The notes under the pieces: generated by a model
What the model was told of the DNA's origin: nothing
Database searches by the model: none
Seen by the model: only the letters and a program-made list of their open reading frames with translations
Shown: positions 1 to 9,460 of the stretch, one piece after another
How positions within the stretch are numbered: the stretch's first letter is position 1
How the letters are laid out: every line of letters begins with the position of its first letter
Assembly (NCBI GenBank): GCA_031255315.1
Contig: JAIRSS010000073.1
Span: 1 to 21,014, forward strand
Origin: Spirochaetaceae bacterium
GTDB taxonomy: Bacteria; Spirochaetota; Spirochaetia; Treponematales; Breznakiellaceae
DNA length: 21,014 nt
Direction of reading: 5' to 3'
Program-made: the position numbers and the translations under genes

Positions 1-1877
1 AGGAAGGTGGAAAGCCAGGGGACGTAGGTTACAAGGATCACCACTACCAGTTGGATAAGCAGGAAGGGGAACACATACCGGCATATTTGCACGAAGGGCT
101 TTTCGAACCGGTAGGTTGCCAGGAACAGGTTAAGTCCTATGGGCGGGGTAAGAAACCCTACTTCCAGGTTGGTGATGAAAATGATCCCCAAATGTACCGG
201 GTCTATGCCGTAGGCCTGCCCCAGAGGTAATACCAGGGGCAGGACGATCAGGATGGCGGAAAAAATATCCATCAGGCAGCCTACAACCAGCAGAGACAGG
301 TTAAGCAGCAACAGGAAGACGTATTTGGACCGGACCGCGGCGATCATCCAGCGGGCAAGGCGTTCCGGGGCCTGGATGTCCACGATGTAATAGGACAGAG
401 CCTGGGATAAGGCCAGAATGGAAAGAACCCCGCCTATGATTGGGATGGCTTTCCCTAAAACCTGGGGCAGGGAGGAAACCGGGATTTCCCGGTGTACCAG
501 CACTTCCACGATAAAGATATACACTACCGCTATAGCCCCTATTTCTGCCGGAGAGAAAACGCCGGAAAAATACCCGGTAATCAACAACAGGGGAAGCAGG
601 ATCTCGAAGGCCGAATCCTTCAGGGAACGGAGGGATTTTTTAAGCTCGAAAGGCTCCCTGGGTATCTTGATCCGTATTGACGCAACAATCCCGAAAATGA
701 TGACCGCGGCAACCAGAATGATTCCCGGAATCATGCCCCCCGCAAACATGTGGATAATATTAGTTTGGCTGGTTGCCCCCACAAGAATTATGGGAAGACT
801 TGGGGGAAAAAGGAGGCCGATGCTTCCCACTGATGTCAGCAGGCCGATGGAAAACTTGTCGGGATATTGGGCGTGTTGCGACAGAATAGAATAGAGGATG
901 CCTCCCAGCGCGAGGATAGTTACCCCGGAAGCCCCGGTAAAAGAGGTGAAGAAGGCGCAGATTATCACGGTAACGATGATCTGCCCGCCGGGAAGCCAGC
1001 CGAAAAAGTTCCTGAACGTTTTAACCAGCCGTTCCCCGGCCTTGCTCTCCGACAACAGGAACCCTGTTATGGTAAAAAGGGGAATGGCGACAATGCTGCT
1101 TTTGGTCAGGGCGATATAAATCTGGTTGACCACTATCTCCATCGCCGCCCCCGCCGCCTGGAGCAGGATAAGGGCCAATCCCCCTATGACGGCAAAGAGG
1201 GGCGTTCCCGTAAACGCCGCAAAGATGAGGATGATGACGGCCGGCGTTTTTCCGTAATAGGCGGCGTCATAAAAAATATCGATAAGATCATAGACCGGAT
1301 CTGGAATATCGAATCCCCAGATAAATTTGGCGATAGACGGGAAAGCCGCCAGGGACCCGGAAACCAGGGCCAGGACCGGAAGGAGCCGGGCCGGACCGCG
1401 TACCGGCGTCAGCCGGGCGAAACGAAAGGCAATGACGGCGTAGCCTATGGGCAGGACCAGAGCGGCGGCCCGTTCGGGAATGAACCCGATCATGCGGCCG
1501 GAAAGCCCTATCTTGATAAACGACAGGGAAGTCCAGGCAATGACGGCGGTAATAAAGGTACACAAAAGCCCGCTCAGGATCATACAGAACCGTTTAAACC
1601 GGTTCTCATCAGGAATATATTGAATGAGCGAGATGGAAAGGTGTTCGGCCTTTTTAGTGGTAAGCATTCCCGAAAAGACGCCGACCGTCAGGAGCATCTG
1701 CACCAAAAGATCGGAAGACGCGGGGACTCCCGTATGGAAGACGCTCCGCGCAACGGCCTCCGCAACGGAAAGCACAATCATCACGGCCAGGGCTGCGTAA
1801 CAGACGCCCTGCTCAACAACCCAGAGAATTCTTCCCGGAACGGACGGCTTCTTTTCGACGAGAGAGGGGGTTTCCAT
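1..1877 (-). CDS. TRAP transporter permease, fused DctQ-DctM (TatQM-like), 3' end cut by window
   Basis: Integral inner-membrane part of a TRAP transporter, which imports organic acids or other small solutes using an ion gradient. I translated the minus strand by hand: 625 open codons from ATG at 1877 to the window edge, ending in ...VPWLSTF(L), so only a few residues are missing. Residues about 1-185 hold four hydrophobic segments, as in the small DctQ subunit. From about 200 on it is the DctM family, with the conserved runs FTSFTGASGVTILALGG and LLFPPSLPIILVGATS and repeated long hydrophobic helices. The two subunits are therefore one polypeptide. The start follows the binding-protein stop by 11 bp and has a GGAGG ribosome site six bases upstream. 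It is the last visible gene of a minus-strand operon with a TatP-like binding protein and a TatT-like lipoprotein. The substrate cannot be told from sequence. Confidence 0.9.
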   Translation of the reverse strand, partial: METPSLVEKKPSVPGRILWVVEQGVCYAALAVMIVLSVAEAVARSVFHTGVPASSDLLVQMLLTVGVFSGMLTTKKAEHLSISLIQYIPDENRFKRFCMILSGLLCTFITAVIAWTSLSFIKIGLSGRMIGFIPERAAALVLPIGYAVIAFRFARLTPVRGPARLLPVLALVSGSLAAFPSIAKFIWGFDIPDPVYDLIDIFYDAAYYGKTPAVIILIFAAFTGTPLFAVIGGLALILLQAAGAAMEIVVNQIYIALTKSSIVAIPLFTITGFLLSESKAGERLVKTFRNFFGWLPGGQIIVTVIICAFFTSFTGASGVTILALGGILYSILSQHAQYPDKFSIGLLTSVGSIGLLFPPSLPIILVGATSQTNIIHMFAGGMIPGIILVAAVIIFGIVASIRIKIPREPFELKKSLRSLKDSAFEILLPLLLITGYFSGVFSPAEIGAIAVVYIFIVEVLVHREIPVSSLPQVLGKAIPIIGGVLSILALSQALSYYIVDIQAPERLARWMIAAVRSKYVFLLLLNLSLLVVGCLMDIFSAILIVLPLVLPLGQAYGIDPVHLGIIFITNLEVGFLTPPIGLNLFLATYRFEKPFVQICRYVFPFLLIQLVVVILVTYVPWLSTF

Positions 1878-1888
1878 GCCGCCTCCGG

Positions 1889-2935
1889 TTACCGCCGGCT
1901 CCGGTAGGCCTGCAGCAGAGCGACAATCCGTTCATAAATACCCCGGTCGAAGGTCGTGCCGAGTAAGGACGGCATAGTCTTAGCGGTATCGTCATACCAC
2001 AATTGTTCCTGCTGGGGGCTTAACTGGTTCATCTTGAGCCCATGCTGCGTCATTGTTTTGATAACGTCGGCTTCCAGCCGCTGGGTGGACCGGTAAATTT
2101 CCTGTTCAACCCGTTTGGCAGCCGCCTGGAGACGGGGCTGGTACTGACGGGGTATGGCCGCCCACGCCTCCCTGCTCAGAACAATGCCTCCCATGAAAGG
2201 GGCGATGTTAATGGACGACATGTTTTTGACTATCCCAAAAAGCTGCATACTCCCCACATAAATAGGGCTTTGGCACACCGCGTCAATCATACCGCCGCTC
2301 AGGGCAAAAAGAGTGTCGTTCAAAGAAACCGGGATCATCTGATAGCCCATGGCTTTAAAGGCCTGCGTCATTTCAGGCTCGCTGGCGCTGGCGCTCAACT
2401 TTTGTTTTTTAAGGTCCGCCGGGACAAAGACCGGTTCTTTTGAGAAAACCTTGATCCACCCGACCTGAGCCCAGCAAAGGGTGAAAACACCGCCGGTATT
2501 GAGCCTCGCCTCCAATTCAGGCTTCAGTTCGTTCAGTACAACGGACAGTTCCTGATCATTCCGGATAAGGAAGGGACAGCTCAGGGTGATAATCCCTTTG
2601 GCAACGGAGTTTAATCCAACAGAAGTCAAAACCGCGCCGTGGATTTGGCCTAACCGGAGCTGCTGCAAGACGGCGGACTCGGTACCTAAAACCCCGCCGT
2701 GGGAAATCTGAAGCTCCACCTGGCCGCCGGTTATTTCGTACCATTCCTCGGCTATCTGGTTCATCGCCCGCCCCCAGGGGCTGCCCTCCGGCACCAGGGA
2801 AGCTATCTTGAGGACCTGCTTCCCGTCCCGGGGTCTTCTCCGCTGGGCATACAAACCATCAGAACCAAAAAACCCTCCTACAAGAACGGCTAACGTCACA
2901 AACAATACTACCTTTTTCATCATTTTCCTTTTCAT
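1889..2935 (-). CDS. TRAP transporter solute-binding protein (DctP/TatP family)
   Basis: Periplasmic ligand-binding subunit that delivers substrate to the downstream QM permease. About 348 aa, the usual family length. The N terminus is a signal peptide (basic MKRKMMKK, hydrophobic VVLFVTLAVLVGG, probable cleavage after LYA). The mature part begins LKIASLVPEGSPWG, typical of DctP proteins, followed by QISHGGVLGTESAVLQQLRLGQIHG and a late Trp-rich region. The start is uncertain: ATG at 2935 has no good ribosome site, while ATG at 2923 or 2920 is preceded by AAGGA, so the shorter form is likely. It lies 90 bp after the TatT-like gene, with GC-rich hairpins between, and 11 bp before the permease. 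Family relatives in T. pallidum (TP0957) work with a TPR lipoprotein; the order here (T, P, QM) matches that. Substrate unknown. Confidence 0.9.
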   Translation of the reverse strand: MKRKMMKKVVLFVTLAVLVGGFFGSDGLYAQRRRPRDGKQVLKIASLVPEGSPWGRAMNQIAEEWYEITGGQVELQISHGGVLGTESAVLQQLRLGQIHGAVLTSVGLNSVAKGIITLSCPFLIRNDQELSVVLNELKPELEARLNTGGVFTLCWAQVGWIKVFSKEPVFVPADLKKQKLSASASEPEMTQAFKAMGYQMIPVSLNDTLFALSGGMIDAVCQSPIYVGSMQLFGIVKNMSSINIAPFMGGIVLSREAWAAIPRQYQPRLQAAAKRVEQEIYRSTQRLEADVIKTMTQHGLKMNQLSPQQEQLWYDDTAKTMPSLLGTTFDRGIYERIVALLQAYRSRR

Positions 2936-2986
2936 CCGGTAATCAAGACCTGATTTTTTCTCCTGTTGACTAAATTTATGTTGAAC

Positions 2987-3024
2987 GGGCGGCTGCGCCC
3001 AAAATCCGTCCGGCCGCGGGCCGG
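2987..3024 (-). other. Two GC-rich hairpins between tatT-like and tatP-like genes
   Basis: Two perfect short inverted repeats lie in the 90-bp gap just after the tatT-like stop codon: CCGGCC/GGCCGG with a 3-nt loop (3010-3024) and GGGCG/CGCCC with a 4-nt loop (2987-3000). Read on the minus strand, a short TTTT run lies between them, but there is no long T tract. They could stabilise the upstream message or partly terminate transcription, so that the lipoprotein and binding protein are made in different amounts. That role is inference. Confidence 0.45.
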
Positions 3025-3025
3025 C

Positions 3026-4017
<992 letters not shown>

Positions 4018-4021
<4 letters not shown>

Positions 4022-5793
4022 TCTCCAATAACAGACCGTATATCTTTCCTGACGGCCTCAAGTTTCCGCGCCGCTTCCGCTTTTGCGGCGTCAAGCCCTC
4101 CGTCCCCAACTTCGGCGCAGCAGGACGCGTAGAATTTGATCTTCGGCTCGGTCCCGCTGGGCCGGGCGCTCACCACGGTTCCATCCGCAAGATAGAACTG
4201 GAGTACGTCGCTCTTGGGCAGATCCACCGGGTCCGTCCGGCCCGGATTGCCGGGATATTTCCACACCGACTCCAGGATGTCCCGAACCTTCTCCACCGCA
4301 AGGCCTCCCACGCTCTTCGGGGGATTCCGGCGGTATTCATCCATGATGCCTTTCATAACCGCCGACCCCTGGGGTCCCTGGAAATATTTGGAGATTCCCA
4401 ATTCCTGCCAGTACCCGTTGGCCCGGTACAGTTCTTCCAGCCGGGTAAGGAGGCTTTTCCCCTTGCTCCGCCAGTAAAGAGTCATCTCGGCGGTCATGGC
4501 GGCGGCGGAAACCCCGTCTTTATCCCGAACTTCCGGCTCCACAAGGAAGCCGTAGCTTTCCTCGGTGCCGTACACCACGGTATACCCCCGGCCGTCGGTT
4601 TCACTCCGCCGCCAAACATCGGCTATCCACTTGAACCCCGTAAGACACTCGAAACACTCGGCCCCGTAGGAAGCGGCGACCCGCTTCTGCATACCCGTCG
4701 TAACGACGGAATTCACCATAGCCGGTTTTTCAGGCATCTTCCCTGACTCTTTCAATGAAAGGAAAATATAATCGGCCAGCAGCGCGCCCAACTGGTTCCC
4801 CGTCAGCAGGGTGAATTCCCCCGAATTTCCGGCGGCGGGAACCGCAATACCTAAACGGTCCGCGTCTGGGTCCGTGGCCATGACCACATCAGCGCCGGTT
4901 TTTTTGCCCAGGGCCACCGCCATTTCCAGGGCGGCCGCTTCTTCCGGGTTGGGGAACGACACGGTGGGAAAGTCCCCGTTCCCGTCCCGCTGTTCAGGTA
5001 CGGTAACGACCTTCAGCCCCAGGCTTCCCAGAACCGCTTCCACATGCATGGCCCCGGTCCCGTGCAGAGGGGTATAGACGATCTTCACCTCCCCGCCCTT
5101 CTCCGCAATCAGGTCCGGCCTGAAAAGGCGGCTCCTTACCATAGCCTGATAGGGCTCATCTATCAGACGGTCGATGATTTCCAGACGCCCCCGGGCCGCC
5201 GCCTCCTGGCGGGTAATCTCCGTAATCTCCGTAACGGCGTTCACCTCGTCGATGATCCCTTGATCATGGGGGGCGATCACCTGGGAACCGTCGTTCCAAT
5301 AGGCTTTATATCCATTATATTGGGGAGGATTGTGGCTCGCGGTAACGACGATCCCCGTATCGCAGCCCAGCTTCCTGATCGCATAGGACAACTCCGGGGT
5401 TGGCCGCAGAGAAGAGAAAAGATAGGTCTTGACGCCGTTTGCCGCGAATATGAGGGCGGCGGCTTCCGCAAATTCGGCGGAATAATGCCGGCTGTCATAG
5501 GCGACGGCCGCTTTCAGCGTTCCCGCCCGGTCTTTGTCCGGGAAGGCCCGTTTGACATAGGCGGCTAAGCCCTGGGTGGCGCTCTTGACCACCAGGGTAT
5601 TCATGCGGTTGTACCCGCCGCCGATAATTCCCCGTAAGCCGCCGGTCCCAAATTCCAGGTTCCGGTAGAAACGGTCTTCCAGTTCCTTCCAGTCTTCCTT
5701 AGCCAGCAGGCTTTCCACTTCTTCCCGAAATCCTTTATCCTGTTCCCGGGCGATATACTCCCGCGCCCGTTCAATGACCGCATTTTTATCCAT
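4018..5793 (-). CDS. Phosphohexomutase (phosphoglucomutase/phosphomannomutase, PgcA-like)
   Basis: Cytoplasmic alpha-D-phosphohexomutase that interconverts hexose 1- and 6-phosphates. It is 591 aa, the length of the long bacterial PgcA-type enzymes. All four signature loops are visible: the phosphoserine loop TASHNP (Ser153), the metal loop DPDADR (308-313), the sugar loop GTEESYG (409-415) and the phosphate loop RPSGTEPK (544-551), plus FGTGGLRG near residue 50. I chose ATG 5793 because GGAGGAG lies seven bases upstream; an in-frame upstream ATG at 5823 has no such site. It is the first gene of the operon, with a promoter at 5850-5878, and its stop overlaps the tatT-like start. Whether it prefers glucose or mannose cannot be decided here. 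Its coupling to a TRAP transporter is unusual. Confidence 0.93.
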
Positions 5794-5849
5794 AGTTTCT
5801 CCTCCGGGTTTCCTGCCTCTCACGCCGCCCCGTCCATAACATTATATTT

Positions 5850-5878
5850 AGTATAATTTGCATCATCCTGCTCGGCAA
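5850..5878 (-). promoter_or_regulatory. Sigma70-type promoter for the phosphohexomutase-TRAP operon
   Basis: On the minus strand, TTGCCG (5873-5878) is followed after exactly 17 bases by TATACT (5850-5855) in a local AT-rich patch, giving a leader of about 50 nt before the ATG at 5793. It is the only strong match in the spacer on this strand. A TATAAT at 5841-5846 is present but lacks a matching -35 box. Confidence 0.6.
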
Positions 5879-6179
5879 GGGTTCGGCTGTATACGGACGG
5901 CGTAAACCAGACGAAAAGCTGCTTCACGGGCAGGTTGCAACGGCTAAAAGGCGGGAACACGGTCCACCGATTACCCGGATTAACCCGGATTTTTGTATCA
6001 CGCGTGTTCATACCCGGTGAATAGGACCGGGATTGCTTCGCCCGGCCCGCTGCGCTCCCCGCACTGGCGGCACCTGTTTCGTCCGGGTCCGGCCTGGTTT
6101 GGCAGTTTGCGGGGTACTTTGAAGCTGGAATTGCTGATCCGGGGGAAAACCTTGATTGTATAAGGTTTGTATCCAGATT
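5879..6179. other. Divergent non-coding spacer between phosphohexomutase and aspS
   Basis: About 300 bases without a supportable gene. It holds a 10-bp direct repeat (TTACCCGGAT then TAACCCGGAT at 5971-5990), and a GC-rich stretch at about 6027-6065 with a CCGGG/CCCGG dyad around ATTGCTTCG. That motif vaguely recalls dispersed intergenic repeats of the GATTGCTTCG type seen in many bacteria. I see no tRNA, no T-box and no convincing aspS promoter; a weak TTGATT at 6152 and an AT-rich stretch near 6173-6183 have poor spacing. Confidence 0.4.
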
Positions 6180-6194
6180 ATAGTTGACAACTAT
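6180..6194. repeat. 15-bp perfect palindrome at the aspS start
   Basis: ATAGTTG-A-CAACTAT, seven-base arms round one base. It overlaps the TTG at 6184 that would be the most upstream in-frame start and ends seven bases before the preferred ATG at 6202. It could be an operator or a small RNA hairpin that limits ribosome entry. The structure is seen; the function is inference. Confidence 0.5.
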
Positions 6195-6201
6195 GGAAGT
6201 A

Positions 6202-8070
6202 ATGAAGCGTACGACAACCTGCGGGGCTTTGCGGCGTTCCGACGCGGGGAAAACCGTGGTATTGAACGGATGGGTGCACCGGAAACGGGATCACGGGGGC
6301 ATTTCCTTTATCAATCTGCGGGACCGGTATGGGGTCACCCAGGTAGTAGCGGGGGGAGCGGGAGCCGTCGGCGAGGATTTGACGGCGGCGGCGGCGGAGT
6401 TGCGGAACGAGTTCTGCGTTGCGGTGGAAGGGCTGGTCCGTCTCCGGCCTGAGGATATGGTGAATCCCGCGATGGCTACCGGCGAAATCGAGGTGGCCGC
6501 TTCCACCCTGGTTATCCTGAACCGGTCGGAAACGCCGCCCTTTCAGATTGACGAAGAATCGGACGCGCGGGAAGAACTGCGCCTCCGGTACCGCTACCTG
6601 GACCTCCGCTCGGCGGGAATGCAGCGGCGGATACGCCTGCGGAGCGAAGCGGCGTTTGCGGTCAGGGAATGGATGGTACGCCAGGGATTCTACGAGATTG
6701 AAACCCCGACGTTCATCAAGTCCACTCCGGAAGGCGCGCGGGACTACCTCGTACCCTCCCGGCTCTATGCGGGAAAGTTTTACGCTCTGCCCCAGTCGCC
6801 GCAGCTTTACAAACAACTGCTCATGGCCGCCGGGTTTGACAAGTATTTTCAGATTGCCCGGTGTTACCGGGACGAAGACGCCCGGGGCGACCGGCAGCCG
6901 GAATTCACCCAGATCGATATAGAGATGTCTTTTGTAAGCCGGGATGATGTTCTGGCCCTTACTGAAGGGCTTATGGGCCATGTGTTTAAGAAGACCCTGG
7001 GCGTGGAGCTTCCCCCTCAGTTCCGCCGTTTGAGTTATGAGGAAGCACTGGAACGGTACGGCACTGACAAGCCGGACCTCCGGTTCGGCCTGGAGTTGCA
7101 GGATTTCGCCCCCTATGCGCGGGAAGGGGGATTCCAGGCGTTCAAGGACGCCTTGTCCGCCGGGGAAGCGAACCGGCAGGCTGCCGCGGCCAAGGGGCGT
7201 ACGATTCCCGGCGGGGGGGTCAAGGCTCTGGTTGTTCCCGGCGCGGCGGGTTATTCCCGGAAGCGGATCGAGGAGTTGGAGGCCCACGCGAAGATATACA
7301 AGGCACGGGGTTTGGCGTGGATGAAGGTAAGCGGCGGGGAGGACGCGCCGGTTCTCGAAGGCGGGGCGGCTAAATTTTTCGCGTCCCGCGCCGCAGGGAT
7401 CATCGAAGGGCTTGGGGCGAAAAGCGGGGACCTTATCCTTATCGTGGCGGATTCCAAGCGGCGTATCGCCAACACCGCTCTTGGAGCGGTGCGGTCCAGG
7501 CTGGGCCGGGACCTGGGGCTGATCCAGGGCTCGTCCGGCGGGTCCGGAAGCCCCCGTTTTGAATTCGTCTGGATCGTGGATTTTCCCCTCTTTGAATTCA
7601 ACGAAGAAGAAAACCGCTGGGAAGCGGCGCATCACTTGTTCTCCTATCCCCAGGAACAGTACCACGCCGTTCTGGAACAGGACCCTGGAGCGGTCAAGGG
7701 CGATCTCTACGATTTGGTGCTGAACGGGTATGAATTGGCTTCCGGTTCAATCCGCATCCACGACCCGGCGCTGCAAAAGCGGGTGTTCAACATCGCCGGT
7801 ATAGGGCCTGAAGAGGGGGAGAAGAAATTCGGCTTCCTCACCGAAGCCTTCAAGTATGGAGCGCCTCCCCACGGGGGTATAGCGCCGGGGCTGGACCGGC
7901 TTGTAATGCTTATGGCGGGGGAAACATCGATCAAGGAGGTCATCGCCTTCCCGAAGAATTCCTTTGCCGTCAGCCCCATGGACGCCAGCCCCTCAGAGGT
8001 GGAATCCAGACAGCTTGAGGAACTTCATCTTCAGGTAATCCTTCCTCCACAGGAAGCGGGTCAGCCGTGA
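6202..8070 (+). CDS. aspS: Aspartate--tRNA ligase
   Basis: Class II aminoacyl-tRNA synthetase that charges tRNA with aspartate in the cytoplasm. 622 aa from this start, slightly longer than the usual 590. Domains in order: anticodon-binding OB fold (VLNGWVHRKRDHGGISFINL near the N terminus), catalytic core with motif 2 (FQIARCYRDEDARGDRQPEF), a bacterial GAD insertion in the middle, and motif 3 (GGIAPGLDRLVMLMAG), ending in the family-typical SPMDASPSEVESRQLEELHL. The in-frame TTG at 6184 and ATG at 6193 are alternative starts; I prefer 6202 because homologues begin MKRT-like and a GGA sits five bases upstream. The neighbouring chromate transporter starts 32 bp after the stop, so the genes may be co-transcribed, though their functions are unrelated. 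Confidence 0.97.
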   Translation: MKRTTTCGALRRSDAGKTVVLNGWVHRKRDHGGISFINLRDRYGVTQVVAGGAGAVGEDLTAAAAELRNEFCVAVEGLVRLRPEDMVNPAMATGEIEVAASTLVILNRSETPPFQIDEESDAREELRLRYRYLDLRSAGMQRRIRLRSEAAFAVREWMVRQGFYEIETPTFIKSTPEGARDYLVPSRLYAGKFYALPQSPQLYKQLLMAAGFDKYFQIARCYRDEDARGDRQPEFTQIDIEMSFVSRDDVLALTEGLMGHVFKKTLGVELPPQFRRLSYEEALERYGTDKPDLRFGLELQDFAPYAREGGFQAFKDALSAGEANRQAAAAKGRTIPGGGVKALVVPGAAGYSRKRIEELEAHAKIYKARGLAWMKVSGGEDAPVLEGGAAKFFASRAAGIIEGLGAKSGDLILIVADSKRRIANTALGAVRSRLGRDLGLIQGSSGGSGSPRFEFVWIVDFPLFEFNEEENRWEAAHHLFSYPQEQYHAVLEQDPGAVKGDLYDLVLNGYELASGSIRIHDPALQKRVFNIAGIGPEEGEKKFGFLTEAFKYGAPPHGGIAPGLDRLVMLMAGETSIKEVIAFPKNSFAVSPMDASPSEVESRQLEELHLQVILPPQEAGQP

Positions 8071-8102
8071 ACTGCGGGGCTGCGGGGAGACGGGACGCTA
8101 GG

Positions 8103-8723
8103 ATGAAAGAGGTTTTGGCGCTGTACTGGACTTTTTTCAAAATAGGAAGCCTTACCTTTGGCGGGGGATACGCCATCCTGCCCATTCTTGAACGGGAACT
8201 TATCCGTAAAAAGGGCTGGACCACGATGGACGAGGTGATGGATTACTACACTATCGCCCAGGTAACGCCGGGGGTCATCGCCATCAACATTTCCACCTTT
8301 ATCGGGTATAAGCGCATGGGTATCATTGGGGGCGTTATCAGCACTCTGGGGTTTGTATCCCCTTCGTGTATCATTATTACCCTTGCCGCCGCTTTCCTGA
8401 ATACGTACCAGGAGCTGCCGTGGGTACAACACGCCTTTGCCGGTATACGGGTGGCGGTAGCGGCCCTGGCCCTGGACACGGTGATCACGATGATCCGGAA
8501 ATTTTACCGGGATAGTACGGCGGGGATCCTTTTTGCCGCCGCCCTGGGGCTTTCGGCGGTCTTCAGCCCTTCCCCGGTGCTGGTAGTGCTCGGCGCGGGG
8601 CTCGCCGGGTTCATCCTCTACCGGGGCCGGGGCGATCCGCCCAAGACGGGAAACCGGCGCGGCGGTACGGAGACGGACGGCGGCGCTTCCCGCGGCGAAG
8701 CCGGAAAGACGGGCGGCTCATGA
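8103..8723 (+). CDS. Chromate transporter (CHR family), first half-size subunit
   Basis: Membrane protein of the CHR family, 206 aa from ATG 8103. Family marks seen: the N-terminal FFKIGSLTFGGGYAILP motif, then QVTPGVIAINISTFIGY, followed by several hydrophobic helices. It is one half of a short-chain CHR pair; the partner follows with a four-base ATGA overlap. The family can export chromate, but many members have other or unknown substrates. The C terminus is a charged, Gly/Arg-rich cytoplasmic tail (about residues 180-206). An in-frame GTG at 8067 overlaps the aspS stop, but the added residues (NCGAAGRRDAR) do not look like the family, so I chose 8103. Confidence 0.88.
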   Translation: MKEVLALYWTFFKIGSLTFGGGYAILPILERELIRKKGWTTMDEVMDYYTIAQVTPGVIAINISTFIGYKRMGIIGGVISTLGFVSPSCIIITLAAAFLNTYQELPWVQHAFAGIRVAVAALALDTVITMIRKFYRDSTAGILFAAALGLSAVFSPSPVLVVLGAGLAGFILYRGRGDPPKTGNRRGGTETDGGASRGEAGKTGGS

Positions 8724-9250
8724 TCTTCCTTATCCTCTTTGGGGAATTCTTCAAAATAGGGCTCTTTTCCATAGGCGGGGGGCTTGCGACTCTGCCGTTC
8801 CTCTACAAGTTGGCCGAAGTTTACCCCTGGCTGCAGGCGGAAACAATCCCCGACATTGTGGCGGCCGCCCAATTTTCACCAGGAGCTATAGGGGTCAACA
8901 TATCCCTGTATGTGGGATTCCGTTGCGCCGGTCCTGCCGGGGGTCTTGCGGCGGCGCTTGGGCTTATCGCCCCTTCTATCATTATTATCATCATCACAGC
9001 CCGTATGCTCACCAGTTTTAAGAAGAACCGCACGGTTGCGGCGGTCTTTTCCGGCCTCCGCCCCGCCGCCGCCGGCCTCCTTGCCGCCGTCACCTATACC
9101 CTGCTCCGCGCTTCCCTTTGGAAGGGCCTTCCCCAGTGGCGGGAGTGCGTTCTCTTTGCGGTCCTCTTTATCGCGATACGCCGTTTCAAGCAGCACCCGA
9201 TCATCTACATAGCCGCCGCCGGGGCCGCCGGAATTATCTGGGGCTTATAA
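8720..9250 (+). CDS. Chromate transporter (CHR family), second half-size subunit
   Basis: 176-aa membrane protein with the same repeat unit as its neighbour: FFKIGLFSIGGGLATLP near the N terminus and QFSPGAIGVNISLYVGF in the middle, then Ile/Ala-rich helices (SIIIIIITARML, ending YIAAAGAAGIIWGL). Its ATG overlaps the previous stop (ATGA), so translation is coupled and the two halves most likely form a heterodimer. The pair corresponds to one long-chain ChrA. The actual ion moved is not shown by sequence. Confidence 0.88.
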   Translation: MIFLILFGEFFKIGLFSIGGGLATLPFLYKLAEVYPWLQAETIPDIVAAAQFSPGAIGVNISLYVGFRCAGPAGGLAAALGLIAPSIIIIIITARMLTSFKKNRTVAAVFSGLRPAAAGLLAAVTYTLLRASLWKGLPQWRECVLFAVLFIAIRRFKQHPIIYIAAAGAAGIIWGL

Positions 9251-9330
9251 AGGACGCCCGGATTGTAATGATTGCGTGAATTTCTCTAGGCGGCGTACCT
9301 GCCGAAAGGAGGTCAAACAGTCCTCGTCCG

Positions 9331-9353
9331 ATGCCGCCAGAGGCGGCATTTCT
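9331..9353 (+). terminator. Candidate intrinsic terminator after the chromate transporter pair
   Basis: ATGCCGCC-AGA-GGCGGCAT, a perfect eight-base stem with a three-base loop, followed by TTTCTAT. It lies 80 bases after the last stop. The T tract is short, so termination may be partial. Confidence 0.5.
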
Positions 9354-9383
9354 ATAGGTCGTTGACAGGGGCATTTCACCCTC

Positions 9384-9412
9384 TTGCAATTTTTCTAAAA
9401 AGTTGATAATCT
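9384..9412 (+). promoter_or_regulatory. Possible distal promoter upstream of the sugar operon
   Basis: TTGCAA (9384-9389), 17 bases, TAATCT (9407-9412) in an AT-rich patch just after the terminator-like hairpin. It would drive the small ORF at 9461 and the sugar operon with a long leader. Both boxes are imperfect. Confidence 0.35.
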
Positions 9413-9460
9413 TTTATTTTTCATTGAGATAAGCTGTCCACAAAGAAGGAGAGTTTGGGT

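Noticed and set aside
867..1907. 346-codon plus-strand frame antisense to the TRAP permease
   Set aside because: Its product is Arg/Gly/Asp-rich with no family pattern, while the minus strand encodes a clear DctQ-DctM protein across the same bases.
5879..6201. T-box or tRNA gene in the aspS leader
   Set aside because: No T-box core sequence, no specifier stem, and no tRNA T-arm (GGTTCGAATCC-like) could be found.
6178..7665. 495-codon minus-strand frame antisense to aspS
   Set aside because: Long open antisense frames are common opposite GC-rich genes; the sequence is low-complexity and the plus strand is an unmistakable AspRS.
8067..9250. Chromate transporter split in two, as if by a frameshift
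   Set aside because: Each half has its own FxIGxxxxGGG motif and start, and half-size CHR pairs with overlapping genes are a normal arrangement.
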